A program made the translations under genes and the position numbers. DNA of 64,000 bases from DATBJJ01 sp036556425 (lineage in GTDB: Bacteria; Acidobacteriota; Vicinamibacteria; Vicinamibacterales; 2-12-FULL-66-21), in contig DATBJJ010000125.1 in assembly GCA_036556425.1 (NCBI GenBank), forward strand, positions 1-64,000. Reading direction: 5' to 3'. Under the pieces are notes generated by a model. That model saw only the letters and a list, made by a program, of their open reading frames with translations, did no database searches and had not been told where the DNA came from. Below are positions 15,260 to 25,200 of the stretch, one piece after another (positions within the stretch are counted from its first letter, which is position 1; each line of letters starts with the position of its first letter).

Positions 15260-17929
15260 CTATGCCTGACGAAGGGACTGCGCCGGATCGATGCTCAAGA
15301 CGCGGCGCGCCGGGATATAGCACGCGATCATCGTGACGGCCGCAAGACCGGCGGCGACGACGAAGAGCGTCAGGGGGTCGAGCGGCGACACGCCGACGAG
15401 CACGCCGCGGAGCCATCGGCCGACGATGAACACGAAAGGCGCGCCAATCAGCATGCCTGCGAGCACGAGCGTCGAGGCCTCGCGAAGGACCAGCCGGAGC
15501 AGCCGGTCGTGATCCGCGCCGATGGCGAGACGGAGCGCCAGTTCGTGACGGCGTCGCGTGATCGAGCCGGATACCACGCCGAACAGGCCAACCGCGGCGA
15601 GCAGCAGCGCGCCCAGCGCGAAACCGGAGATCAGCACCGCGCTGACACGCTGACGGCGCAGCGCGTCGCCGACCACGTCCTCCATCGTGCGCACGTCGGC
15701 GAGCGCGAGGCGCGGATCGATGTTCCGCACCGCGGACCGCACGTCCGGTACGACACCGCGAGGATCGCGCGTCGCGCGGAGAACGAAGTTGAGCGTGCGG
15801 TAGCCCCAGTCCTCGGCGCGAAGGATGACCTGCGGGCGGCCGTCCTGATGCACGTCGTAGAGGCGAGCCTGCTCGACGACGCCGACGATCGTCAGGGATT
15901 GTTTGTTATAGGGAATCTGCGCGCCGATCGGATCGCCCGTCGGGAAGAACTGCCGCGCGACCGCGCGATCGACGATCGCTTCGCGCACGCCGTCGCGGCG
16001 CACGCGATCGAACGCTCTGCCGGCCACGACGCGTATTCCCATCACCTCGATGTATCCCGCGCGGGCGCCCAGAATGTCGACGAGCGGATTGTCCCGCGCG
16101 CCATCGCCGGTGTTCCCCGGCGCGCCCGGGATGCCGATCGTGTTCTGACTCGCGCCGGCCGTCAGCGGCAGCCCGGACGCGGCGCTCACGCCCGTGACGC
16201 CAGGGATCGCGGCGAACTCTCGCTCGATGCGATCCTGCAGCGCGATCACGTCGGCCGCGTCGGGAACGAACTGAGTGGGAATCGGGACGCGAACGGCAAG
16301 TACACCTTCGGACCTGAACCCCGGATCGGCGCGGAGCAGCCGATCGAAGCTGCGCACGACGAGGCCGCCCGTGCAGAGAAGGACGAGGGAGAGCGTCACC
16401 TGCGCGACGACCATCGCGCGGCGCATTCGCCCGTGACCGCCGCCGCCGCGCACCGCGCCCGCCGCGAGGAGCGACGACAGCGTCGCGCGCGCGGCCCACG
16501 TGGCGGGCGCGATCGCGGCCAACACGCCGAGGAGCGCTCCGACGCCCACGACGACCGCGGCGATGCGCCAGTCGACCGCGATCGCTTCGCGTCGCGGCAG
16601 ATCGAGCGGCGCGAGCGCGACGAGCGTGTGCGTCGCCCAGATCGCCGCCAGTGCGGCCGCGACTCCTCCGGTCATGCCGAGGAGCCCGCCTTCGAAGAGC
16701 GACGCGCGGACGATCGCGCCGCCGTTTGCGCCGAGCGCTCGCGAGACCGCGAACTCCTGCTCGCGCTGCGCCGCGCGCGCGAGCAGCACCGATCCGAGAT
16801 TCACCATCAACACGAGGACGAGCACGGCGCCCGCGAAGCCCATCACGACCAGCGCCGGCCGGACGCCGGCGACGAGATCCGAGTGCAGCCCGGTGGGGTA
16901 GAGTCTCAGTCCGTCGCTGTTGAAATCGCGCGCATCGATCGTCCGGCCGACGGCGCCGACCGCGGCCGCGACCGACGCGAAGGACGCGCCCCGCCGCGCG
17001 CGAATCAGGCCGGCGTAGCTGCCACCCTTCGGGTTGACTTCGGCGAGATGGACGTTGAATGGCACGAACGCGTCCGCGCGCTGCGGCGGCCCGAGGCTGG
17101 CGTTTCGGAAGAAGCCGAACGCCGGAGGCATGACGCCGATCACCGTGAACGGCTGTCCATTCAAACGTACGACCGAGCCGAGAATCGCGCGATCGGCACC
17201 GAGCCGATTCCAGAGATCGTGCGTCAGCACGATGATCGGCGGCCGGTTGGGTCCAACCTCGGAGGGCGCAAAACCTCGTCCCAGCATCGGTTGGACACCG
17301 AGCAAATCGAAGAGATTCGGCGACACCACCATGACCGCGATCTCGGCCGCGTCCGTACCGTCGCGTCCGGCAAGCGTCGCGAGCTGACGCCCGATACCCG
17401 CCGCGCCCTCGATGATCCCGCCCGCCTTCTGCAGCTCGGCGACGTCCGGGCCGCCGAGCCACCCGCGCTTCATGTCGAAGATTTTTCCGTAGTCGCGCCA
17501 CGCGAAGTACAAGTCGTCCGGATCCTTGTACGGCGGCTTCTCGATGAGGATCTTTTGGACGAACGTGTAGACGATGGCGAACATGCCGAGGCCGATCGTG
17601 AGCGTGCCGACCATGGCGATCACGAGGCCAGGCGCGCGGAGCAGCCGCCGCGTCGCGAGCTCCGCATCGCGGCCCCAGTTGCCGGTCCGCCGCCACGACA
17701 CCGCCGGCCGCATTCGCTCGCCGGGGCCGTTGCGCAGCGAATCGAAGAGCGCCCGCACCCAGAGCGCCGCGAGCCCGACGATCCCGCCGCGATTCAACGC
17801 GTCGCGCGCGCGATCGCGATACGTCTCGACGACCGCGCAGCCCATGTCGTCGCGGAAGTCAGGTGGATAAAGCCGCTGCAGGAGGCCGAACCAGCGGTCG
17901 GAGACGTCGAGCAGGCGTTCGCGGTTCAT
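15260..17929 (-). CDS. ADOP-type permease (prefix subtype B), ADOP3
   Basis: An 889-residue duplicated MacB/FtsX-like permease. The prefix differs from ADOP1/2: RWFGLLQRLYPPDFRDDMG then VVETYRDRARDAL and a hydrophobic helix (GIVGLAALWVRALFDSL), the 'YPxxFR' type shared with ADOP5. The core begins at ~87 (DAELATRRLLRAPGL) with TM1 (VGTLTIGLGMFAIVYTFVQ). Block 1 contains MVNLGSVLLARAAQREQEF and VSRALGANGGAIVR; block 2 ends RRRHELALRLAIGADHDRL and YIPARRVLSIDPAQSLRQA. The core is more divergent than in the other ADOPs (LARAAQREQEFAVSRALG for the usual RREI.RLALG). Its ATG overlaps the PadR3 stop by 4 nt. Confidence 0.88.
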   Translation of the reverse strand: MNRERLLDVSDRWFGLLQRLYPPDFRDDMGCAVVETYRDRARDALNRGGIVGLAALWVRALFDSLRNGPGERMRPAVSWRRTGNWGRDAELATRRLLRAPGLVIAMVGTLTIGLGMFAIVYTFVQKILIEKPPYKDPDDLYFAWRDYGKIFDMKRGWLGGPDVAELQKAGGIIEGAAGIGRQLATLAGRDGTDAAEIAVMVVSPNLFDLLGVQPMLGRGFAPSEVGPNRPPIIVLTHDLWNRLGADRAILGSVVRLNGQPFTVIGVMPPAFGFFRNASLGPPQRADAFVPFNVHLAEVNPKGGSYAGLIRARRGASFASVAAAVGAVGRTIDARDFNSDGLRLYPTGLHSDLVAGVRPALVVMGFAGAVLVLVLMVNLGSVLLARAAQREQEFAVSRALGANGGAIVRASLFEGGLLGMTGGVAAALAAIWATHTLVALAPLDLPRREAIAVDWRIAAVVVGVGALLGVLAAIAPATWAARATLSSLLAAGAVRGGGGHGRMRRAMVVAQVTLSLVLLCTGGLVVRSFDRLLRADPGFRSEGVLAVRVPIPTQFVPDAADVIALQDRIEREFAAIPGVTGVSAASGLPLTAGASQNTIGIPGAPGNTGDGARDNPLVDILGARAGYIEVMGIRVVAGRAFDRVRRDGVREAIVDRAVARQFFPTGDPIGAQIPYNKQSLTIVGVVEQARLYDVHQDGRPQVILRAEDWGYRTLNFVLRATRDPRGVVPDVRSAVRNIDPRLALADVRTMEDVVGDALRRQRVSAVLISGFALGALLLAAVGLFGVVSGSITRRRHELALRLAIGADHDRLLRLVLREASTLVLAGMLIGAPFVFIVGRWLRGVLVGVSPLDPLTLFVVAAGLAAVTMIACYIPARRVLSIDPAQSLRQA

Positions 17930-18282
17930 TTTCCCGCCTTGGTGAGCAGACCGCCGACGCGCGCGGCTCGCGTCAGCACTTCCAGCCGGCGCGCCTCGTC
18001 TCTCGCCATGCGGAGACCGGCGTCGGTGATGCGGTAGTAGTTACGGCGCTCGTCGCCGGCGTCGTGCGCCCGGCGGCGCGCGGACGCCTCGATCAGGCCG
18101 TTCTCCACCATGCGCGCCAGCGCGCGATACATCGTCCCCACGTCCGGCACGGCGCGCGCGTCGCGCGAGGCGATATCGCGGAGGATCCCGTAGCCGTGCC
18201 GCTCGCCCGTCGCGAGGCTGAGCAGGATGTGGAACTCGACGCCCCTGAGCGGTGGAATTCTGTCCGGTCGTTTTCGATCCAT
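17926..18282 (-). CDS. PadR-family transcriptional regulator (PadR3, subtype B)
   Basis: A 118-residue PadR protein: VEFHILLSLATGERHGYGIL, then VGTMYRALARMVENGLIEA and the wing DERRNYYRITDAGLRMARDE. The wing insertion (ARRRAHDAGDERRNYYR) and the FHIL start separate it from PadR1/2 and tie it to PadR5. The C-terminal helix continues to residue ~115. It is the first gene of an operon with ADOP3 (ATGA overlap). The promoter region just upstream carries an elaborate palindrome set at 18306-18349. Confidence 0.92.
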   Translation of the reverse strand: MDRKRPDRIPPLRGVEFHILLSLATGERHGYGILRDIASRDARAVPDVGTMYRALARMVENGLIEASARRRAHDAGDERRNYYRITDAGLRMARDEARRLEVLTRAARVGGLLTKAGK

Positions 18283-18305
18283 GGAGGTCCGCCGTCCGCG
18301 CTAGT

Positions 18306-18349
18306 GCATGTACGGAGCATATATGCATCACGCATACATGCCCTGTCAA
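18306..18349 (-). promoter_or_regulatory. PadR3 promoter with three-part palindrome
   Basis: On the minus strand TTGACA (18349-18344) is followed by an AT-rich -10 zone. The central perfect palindrome GCATATATGC (18317-18326) lies in that zone and is flanked by inverted arms GCATGTA (18306-18312) and TACATGC (18335-18341). The layout fits repressor binding over the promoter, by more than one dimer or by one dimer with spread half-sites. The exact -10 hexamer is unclear. The 99-nt gap to ADOP4 contains nothing else visible. Confidence 0.6.
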
Positions 18350-18381
18350 GCGGAGACGAACGCATCCGTCGGTGTGCGAGG

Positions 18382-20823
18382 CTATTCGGAGCGCAGCGCG
18401 GCCGCCGCGCTCACGCGCGTCGCGCGCCGCGCCGGCAAATAGGCCGCCGCGGCGGCGGACGAGACCAGCGCCGCTCCGACGGCCACGAACGTTGCCGGAT
18501 CGATCGGCGTCACTCCATACAACAGCGACGCGAGGAGCTTCGTCGTCGCGAGCGCCAGCGCGACGCCGATCGCGAGGCCGGCAATCGTGATGGCCGCGCC
18601 GCTCGAGACCACGAGCCGCACGATGTTCCCGCGCGTCGCGCCGAGCGCCTGTCGTACCCCGAACTCGTGGCGGCGCTGCTCGACCGACTGTGCCATCACG
18701 CCGTAGATGCCGACGACCGCGAGGAAGAGCGCGGTGACGCCAAACGTGCCGACGAGCCACAGCGCGAGGCGGCGCGTCGCGATTGCCGCGCCGGCGACCG
18801 CTTCGAGCGGACGCACGCCGGCCAGCGGCAGCCCCGGATCGATCTCGCCGAGCGCGCGGCGGATCGGATCGGCGAGTGACGCCGGGTCGAGCGCCGATCG
18901 CGCGACGACGAACATCGGCTGCGGATACCACGTCTGCGGTTGAGGAAAGTACAGCGCGGGCACGGCGCGTTCGTGCCACGGCATGTCGCGAACGTCGCCG
19001 ATGACGCCGACGACGGTGCGCTCGTTGCCCCAGAGATTCAACCGCGCGCCGATAGCCGCCTCGGGCGTGTTCCAGTACTTACGCGCAGCGGATTCGTTCA
19101 GCAGGATGACGAGCGGAGCCTTGTCGACGTCCGACGTCGTCAAATCGCGTCCCGCGACGAGGCGCGTGCCCGTCGCCTGCGTGTATCCGTGCGTGATGAA
19201 GTGATAGCGCGCTTCCGGCCCTTCGCCATCCGGGCTCGTGCGGCCCACGATCGAGAAGCTCGTGTTCTCGTCGTAGTTCGTCCACGGGAGATCGGAGCTG
19301 AACGCCGCGGCCTCGATCCCGGGCAGCGCGCGGATGCGCTCCACCGCGCGGCGGTAGAAATCCGCAGCCGCGGGCGTGTCGTATCGCGCGGTCGGCAGCT
19401 CGACCGACCCCGTGAGCACGCCTCGCGGCTCGAATCCAGGATCCGTGTCGAGCATCGAGACGAAGCTGCGCAGCAGCAAGCCGCTCGACACGACGAGCAC
19501 GAACGCGAGCGCGACCTCGATCACCGCCAAGCCTCGCCGTGTGCGTTGATGCCGCGATCCGGCGACGGTCCTCATGCCCTCGCGCAGTGTCTCGCCGACT
19601 CCCGCTCGCGCAAGGCGCGCCGCGGGCGCGAGCCCGAAGAGCAGCGCACTCGCGACCGTGATCCCGACGATGTAGAGCAGCACGCGAGCGTTGATCGCGA
19701 TCATCTGCAGCCGCGGCATGTCCGCCGGGCCGAACCGCGCGAGCGCGGCGATCGCCAGATACGCGAGGCCCACGCCGCCGAGGCCGCCTGCGAACGCGAG
19801 CACGAGGCTTTCGACGAGCAATTGCCGCGCGAGGCGCCAGCGCGTCGCGCCAAGCGCGGATCGGACGCCGATCTCGCGCGATCGTCCGGAGGCGCGGCCG
19901 AGGAGGAGGCTCGCCATGTTCACGCACGCGAGCAGCAGCACCGCCGCGGCCGCCGACGCGAGCACGAACAACGTCGCATCCGCCGTCCCGACGATCTCCT
20001 CCTTCAGTGGCACGGCGCGCGGCTTCCACGGGCTGTTCGGCGACGGATATCGCTTCGCCACGCTTGCGCCGGTGCGCCGCAAATCTTCCTGCACCGCCGC
20101 CCACGCCGCATCCGCGCGCAGGCGTCCGACGACGTTGAAGTAATGCGAGTAGCGGAAGCGCGCGTGCTCTTTGCTCGGGAGCGCGAGCGCGGACCAGACG
20201 TCGACCGGCTCGCCATGGCCGTACGTCCTGTATGTGCCGCCGACGTGCGTGAACCCTTCGGGGAGCACGCCGACGATCCGAAACGGGCGGCCCGAGAACC
20301 ATTGCGTGCGGCCGACGACCGACGGATCGCTGCCGAATCGCCGCCGCCAGAGCGCGTGGCTGAGAATCGCGACGTCGCTTCTGCCCTCGATCTCATCTTC
20401 GGGCTGGAACTCTCGTCCGAGCGCCGGCCGGTAGCCCAGCAGCGAGAAGAACCCGGCCGTGACCTGCATGCCGCGAAGCTGCTCCGGCTGCTGCGCATCG
20501 CCGATCTGCAAATCGGCTCGGATGTACGCGGCAAGCGCTTCGAAGGTCTGCAGCTCGGCGCGATAGTCGCGAAAATCGAGCGGCGCCATCGGAAAATGCG
20601 GCATGGTCGGCGCCTCCTCGAAGAGGCGCACCAGGCGTTCCGGATCGCGATAGGGCAGCGGCGCGATGAGCACGCCCTGGACGGCGCTGAAGATGGCGGC
20701 GTTCGCGCCGATCGAGAGCGCAAGCGTCAAGAGCGCGGTTGCAGTGAATCCGGGCGATCGGCCGAGCAGCCGGATCGCATAGCGGACGTCCTGAAGAATG
20801 CTGAGCCGGTCGGCCAGATGCAT
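18382..20823 (-). CDS. ADOP-type permease without prefix domain, ADOP4
   Basis: An 813-residue duplicated MacB/FtsX-like permease that begins almost at once with QDVRYAIRLLGRSPGF (11-26) and TM1 (LLTLALSIGANAAIFSAVQ); the ~70-residue soluble prefix of the PadR-linked ADOPs is absent. Block 1: LLLACVNMASLLLGRASGRS, SREIGVRSALGATRWRL. Block 2: RRHEFGVRQALGATRGNI and YLPARRATRVSAAAALRSE. No PadR gene is beside it. It lies 43 nt downstream of, and in line with, the DUF1592-DUF1552 genes, so it may be expressed with them. The ATG at 20823 is the natural start; nothing upstream in frame resembles a prefix. Confidence 0.88.
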   Translation of the reverse strand: MHLADRLSILQDVRYAIRLLGRSPGFTATALLTLALSIGANAAIFSAVQGVLIAPLPYRDPERLVRLFEEAPTMPHFPMAPLDFRDYRAELQTFEALAAYIRADLQIGDAQQPEQLRGMQVTAGFFSLLGYRPALGREFQPEDEIEGRSDVAILSHALWRRRFGSDPSVVGRTQWFSGRPFRIVGVLPEGFTHVGGTYRTYGHGEPVDVWSALALPSKEHARFRYSHYFNVVGRLRADAAWAAVQEDLRRTGASVAKRYPSPNSPWKPRAVPLKEEIVGTADATLFVLASAAAAVLLLACVNMASLLLGRASGRSREIGVRSALGATRWRLARQLLVESLVLAFAGGLGGVGLAYLAIAALARFGPADMPRLQMIAINARVLLYIVGITVASALLFGLAPAARLARAGVGETLREGMRTVAGSRHQRTRRGLAVIEVALAFVLVVSSGLLLRSFVSMLDTDPGFEPRGVLTGSVELPTARYDTPAAADFYRRAVERIRALPGIEAAAFSSDLPWTNYDENTSFSIVGRTSPDGEGPEARYHFITHGYTQATGTRLVAGRDLTTSDVDKAPLVILLNESAARKYWNTPEAAIGARLNLWGNERTVVGVIGDVRDMPWHERAVPALYFPQPQTWYPQPMFVVARSALDPASLADPIRRALGEIDPGLPLAGVRPLEAVAGAAIATRRLALWLVGTFGVTALFLAVVGIYGVMAQSVEQRRHEFGVRQALGATRGNIVRLVVSSGAAITIAGLAIGVALALATTKLLASLLYGVTPIDPATFVAVGAALVSSAAAAAYLPARRATRVSAAAALRSE

Positions 20824-20866
20824 GGCCTTTGGACGGTGTGCGGACCGAAGCGGTTTACAGCGTGCC

Positions 20867-22222
20867 TTAGAGTTCTGCGAGCCGCGCCGTCGCGTCGCCG
20901 AATCGATCGAGCTTCACACCCATGCGATCCATCAGGGACAGGTGCAGGCTGCACGCCTTGCGGTGCTCGTCGCCCTTATCGGCGTAGTCGAGGATGCGGC
21001 CGGTCTTGATCGTGCCGGCGCCCTTGCCGGTGAGGAGAATCGGCAGCTGGTTGGCGCTGTGCAGATCGCCGTCGAACAGGCTCGACGCGAGCATCAGTAT
21101 CGAATTGTCGAGCAGCGTCGTCTCGCCCTCCGGGATTTCCTTCATGCGCTGCGTCAAGTACGCGAACTGCGCGATGTGGAACTGATTCGTCTTCAGGTAC
21201 ATCGCTTCCTTGTCCGCGGCGCGGCCGTTGTGCGTGAGGTCGAGATGGAGCGCGCCCTGTACGCCCTCGAGGAACTTGAAGTTCATCTGCGACAGATCGT
21301 TGTTCAGCATCACCGTCGCGACGCGCGTCTTGTCCATCTGAAACGCGAGCACGATCAGATCGAGCATCAGCTTCATGTGATCCGGAACGTTCTGCGGCAG
21401 CTCGTTCTTCGGGCGCGGCATGTCGGGCTGCGCGAGCGTCGGCCGCCAGCCCTCGAGCCGTTCTTCCTTCGACGCGCGCTCGATGCGCTTCTCGATGTCG
21501 CGAATCGATTCGAAGTACTCGCTCAGCTTGGCGTTGTCGGTCTTGCTGATCCTCGGCCTGAGGCTCTGCGAGTCCTGGCGCACCGCGTCGAGGATGCTGC
21601 GATCGAGCGCGCGGCCGGATCCGTCGCCGACGAGCCGATCGAACGCGCGCGACGGATAGATCTCCTTGGTGGCCGGCTTCGTGGGCGAGACCCACGAGAG
21701 GCTCGACCCGTAGATCATCGACAGTCCGTCCTCGAGGCGCAGCTCGTTCGGCTCGATGCCGAGCACAAGGCTCGGGATCGCCGTGCGATTGCCGATCTCC
21801 GAGGCGATGATCTGATCCATCGACGTGCCGACGCGGATCTCGGTTGGATCGAGACTCACCGACGCGCCCGACAGAAGGTTCATGCGCCCGAGATGCGGGC
21901 TCGTCGAAACCGCCGCCGTCTGATTGAACAGCCCTTGCACGAAGACCAGGTCCTCGCGATGCGGCATCATGGGCTGCAGGCCGGGGCCGAGCTCCATCGA
22001 CGCGCCGCTGCCCTTGGCCCACCAGTGAATCGGCTCGACGCCGTTCGAGAAGAAGACGATCCCCAGACGAAGAGGAGGCGTGTTGCTCTTGACCGCGGAC
22101 GCCGCTTGAGCGAGAAGCGGCATCGATTCCAACCAGGGCAGGGCCAGCGCGACGCCGACGCCTCTCAAAAAGTGCCGGCGCGAAGCTAGACGGGCGATGT
22201 CGTCGCGTGAGGGTCCGCTCAT
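20867..22222 (-). CDS. DUF1552 family exported protein (Tat-type signal)
   Basis: A 451-residue protein with a twin-arginine-like start (SRRHFLRGVGVALALPWLES) and the DUF1552 body: RLGIVFFSNGVEPIHWWAKG, EDLVFVQGLFNQ, GTSMDQIIASEIG, AFDRLVGDGSG, YFESIRDIEKRIERASKEER, LMLDLIVLAFQMDKTRVATV, LTHNG and TLLDNSILMLASSLFDGDLH with LPILLTGKGAG. Its biochemical function is unknown. DUF1552 and DUF1592 genes occur as pairs in Acidobacteriota, Planctomycetota and Myxococcota. Here its ATG overlaps the stop of the DUF1592 gene by 4 nt, so the two are coupled. The export signal places it outside the cytoplasm. Confidence 0.9.
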   Translation of the reverse strand: MSGPSRDDIARLASRRHFLRGVGVALALPWLESMPLLAQAASAVKSNTPPLRLGIVFFSNGVEPIHWWAKGSGASMELGPGLQPMMPHREDLVFVQGLFNQTAAVSTSPHLGRMNLLSGASVSLDPTEIRVGTSMDQIIASEIGNRTAIPSLVLGIEPNELRLEDGLSMIYGSSLSWVSPTKPATKEIYPSRAFDRLVGDGSGRALDRSILDAVRQDSQSLRPRISKTDNAKLSEYFESIRDIEKRIERASKEERLEGWRPTLAQPDMPRPKNELPQNVPDHMKLMLDLIVLAFQMDKTRVATVMLNNDLSQMNFKFLEGVQGALHLDLTHNGRAADKEAMYLKTNQFHIAQFAYLTQRMKEIPEGETTLLDNSILMLASSLFDGDLHSANQLPILLTGKGAGTIKTGRILDYADKGDEHRKACSLHLSLMDRMGVKLDRFGDATARLAEL

Positions 22223-25200
22223 CGTTCCCCATTATCGCTCACGCGATTGCGGAATTGGCGGCTCGTCGCGATCTTCACCGCCAGGTCCGAAAATGACGCG
22301 GATCCGCCGGCCGCCGTCATCTCGCGGACGAGCGGCCTGTCGGACACCATGACCGTGCGCCCGAGCGCGTAGCCGATCATTTTCCGCGACAGGTTGGCCA
22401 GCACGAGTTTTTCCTGACTCTGCAAGTACTTCAAGAGGCCTTCCGCGCCGACCGCGGTCGTTTTGTCCGCGAACTCGCCGACGACGTCGACGGCCTGGCC
22501 GTCGGTGTAGGTTTGCCGCTTGCGGCCCACCGCGTCGAAACCCTCGAGCGGGAAGCCCAACGGATCGATCCGGACGTGGCAGCTGGCGCACGTCGCGTTG
22601 CGCTTGTGCTCCGCCAGCTTTTGTCTGAGCGTCAGCCCGTTGAAGCTCTTGTCGTCGGCGGGGATCGTTCCGACGTCGGCGGGGGGCTTCGGCGTCGGCG
22701 TGCCGAGAATGCGCCGCAACACCCAGTCGCCGCGTTTCACGGGGCTCGTGCGCAGCGGCGCCGACGTCGTCGTCAAGACCGATCCAAGTCGCAGCGCGCC
22801 GCCGCGGTCGATCGCGCGCGCACCCTCCACGCGCTCCACCGCGCCTGTCGACTTCACGTCCTTGCCGATGCCGTAGAACTTCGCGAGCGGTTTGTTGAGG
22901 AAGGTGTAGTCCGCCGCGAGAATCTCGCTGACGGGTCGCCCTTCCCTGACGATGTACTCGAACGTCGAAACGGCTTCGTCGTACATCGCCGAACGCACCT
23001 CCTCGGTGAACTCGGGGAAGCGGCTCGTGTCGACGCCGCGGTATTCGTCGAAATGATAGAAGCCGAGCCACTGGCCGAAGAATTCCGTCGCGAGGCGCCG
23101 CGCCTTCGGATCCGCCGTCATGCGCTTGACCTGCTTCGCGAGCATGGCCGGATCGCTCAACTCGCCGGCGGCCGCCGCGCGCCGCAGCTCGTCGTCGGGA
23201 ATGGACGACCAGAGGAAGAAGCTCAGACGGCTCGCCATCTCCCAGCCGTTCAGCGTCCGCTCGGGACCGCGGGCGCTCGCCTCGACGCGATAGAGGAACG
23301 CGGGCGACACGAGGATGCGCGCGACGAGCGATCGGATGGCCGCGTCGTGATCGAGCCCGTTCACGGTGCGCGACTTGTCGTAGAAGGCGCGAAGGTTCGC
23401 TTTCTCGACTTCGGTCAGCGGACGGCGCCACGCGCGGCTCGCGAACGCGAGTGCGTCGGTGATGTGACCGGGCCGAGCAATCGTCTGCGCCCTCATCACA
23501 TCGTCGTAGTGCGCGCGCAGCGCGGCGACGTGCGGCCTCACGGCCGGCGGAAGCGCCGCGATCCTCGACGCCGTCATGTCTTGAATCTTCCGTCCCTTCA
23601 GATCGAACGCGAAGTGATCGGCCAGCATGCCGAGATATGCATCGTGATACGGCCACGATCCGAAGAGATCGTGCCACGCCTGATTCAGGCGCGCGCGCTC
23701 GGTACCGTCGACGACGTTCGTCGTGAAGAACGCGTCGTTGCGCTGGTACTTCACTTTCAACACGAACGCATCGTGCTCGGGGCTGTTGTACGTGTTGTCG
23801 AACGGCGGCGGCACCGGATCTTTGTCCGCGGGGTTTGCTTCGCCGTGCGAGTTCGGCGGCAGCAGCGACACGTACTCCGCGATGCCCGCGCGGAAGGTCT
23901 TGTAGCCGGCGCTCGTCGCGTCGCCGATGAAGACGCGCTGATTCGCGTCGCGCGTCGAGCCCTCCGGACGATCGGAGATCATCACGCGGACGACGGCGTT
24001 TCTGTCGCGTCCCAATTCGGCGTCCGCCACGAACTCCGCGGCGTTGCCCGCCGCCGGCGCCGGAATCGCAAAGGCGATCGTCTCGGTGATCGCGAAGTCG
24101 TCCGGGCCGATCGCGCTGCCGTCCGGGCTCGTGCCGAACTTGAGCGCCGCGCCGGCGTCGGCCGAGAGCACGGCGCGCAGAGGTTGCGTCGAGAGGATCG
24201 GGCCCGCGGCGCCGCGCCCCCGCCCCGCCGCCGCGGCGGCGCCCGGTCCGGCGCCCACGGGAGAGGCGGCGCGCGTCACCACACGCGGGTTGCGCCAGAT
24301 GACGACTGGCGTCACGCCCGCAATCGGGTTGATGTTGTCGAACGTGAGATAGATCTTCTGTGGTCCAGTGGGCGGAGGAGCAGGCGCGCCGCGTCCACGT
24401 CCGGCGCGCGGGCCAACAGTATATGTATATGAGTGCCTGGGCTCGACGTTGAGGGTGGTGTCGTCGAAGACGAGCGGACTCTCGTCGCCCGCGCCGCCCG
24501 CGGCGAGATCGCCGCGGGCGAAGAACCAGCTCGGCCACGTCGTCAGCGCCTTGTAGAGCGCGTCGCACCCGCTGCGGGCTTTCGCGATCGATCCTTCGAT
24601 ATCCGCCGCCGGCGGGGGCAGCTTCATCCAGCCGTCGATCGTCGTGCGCGCCGGAAATCCAGCGGCCGGTTTGTTGACGACAGTCCAGATGTGCTCCGCG
24701 AATCGGCCCGTGATGCCTTCCTTGGCGGCGAGCCCGCGAAGCGTGGCGGTTGGATCGCCGAGCGCCGCGCGGTGTTTGTAGAACCACGCGACGAAGAACG
24801 CTTTCCCGTACCGATCGAGCCCGAACGGCCTGCCGCCCTCACCCGAGACGACACGGACGCCGTGCGCGGCGTAGAGATCGTTGATCCGATTCAGCGCCGA
24901 CAATTCCAATCCGGTCTTGCCCGTATCCGCGTAGAACTGCAGCGGTCCCGCGCCGACGACGGCGTGATCGGCGACGAGCTTCGCCGCCTCGAGATAGCGC
25001 TCGACGCTCGCGTCCTGCACGAACTGCACGTCGCCGAAATTCGCGAAGCCCTCGCCGCCGACGGAATCGCTGGACGCGTCGACGCCGACCTTGATGTCGA
25101 CGCCGGTGAGATCGCGGATCGCGTACGCGTATTCAGCGCTCGTCAGACGGCGAACGGTGACGCGTCCGGGATCGCCGGCATGCTCGTCCTCGTACGCCTT

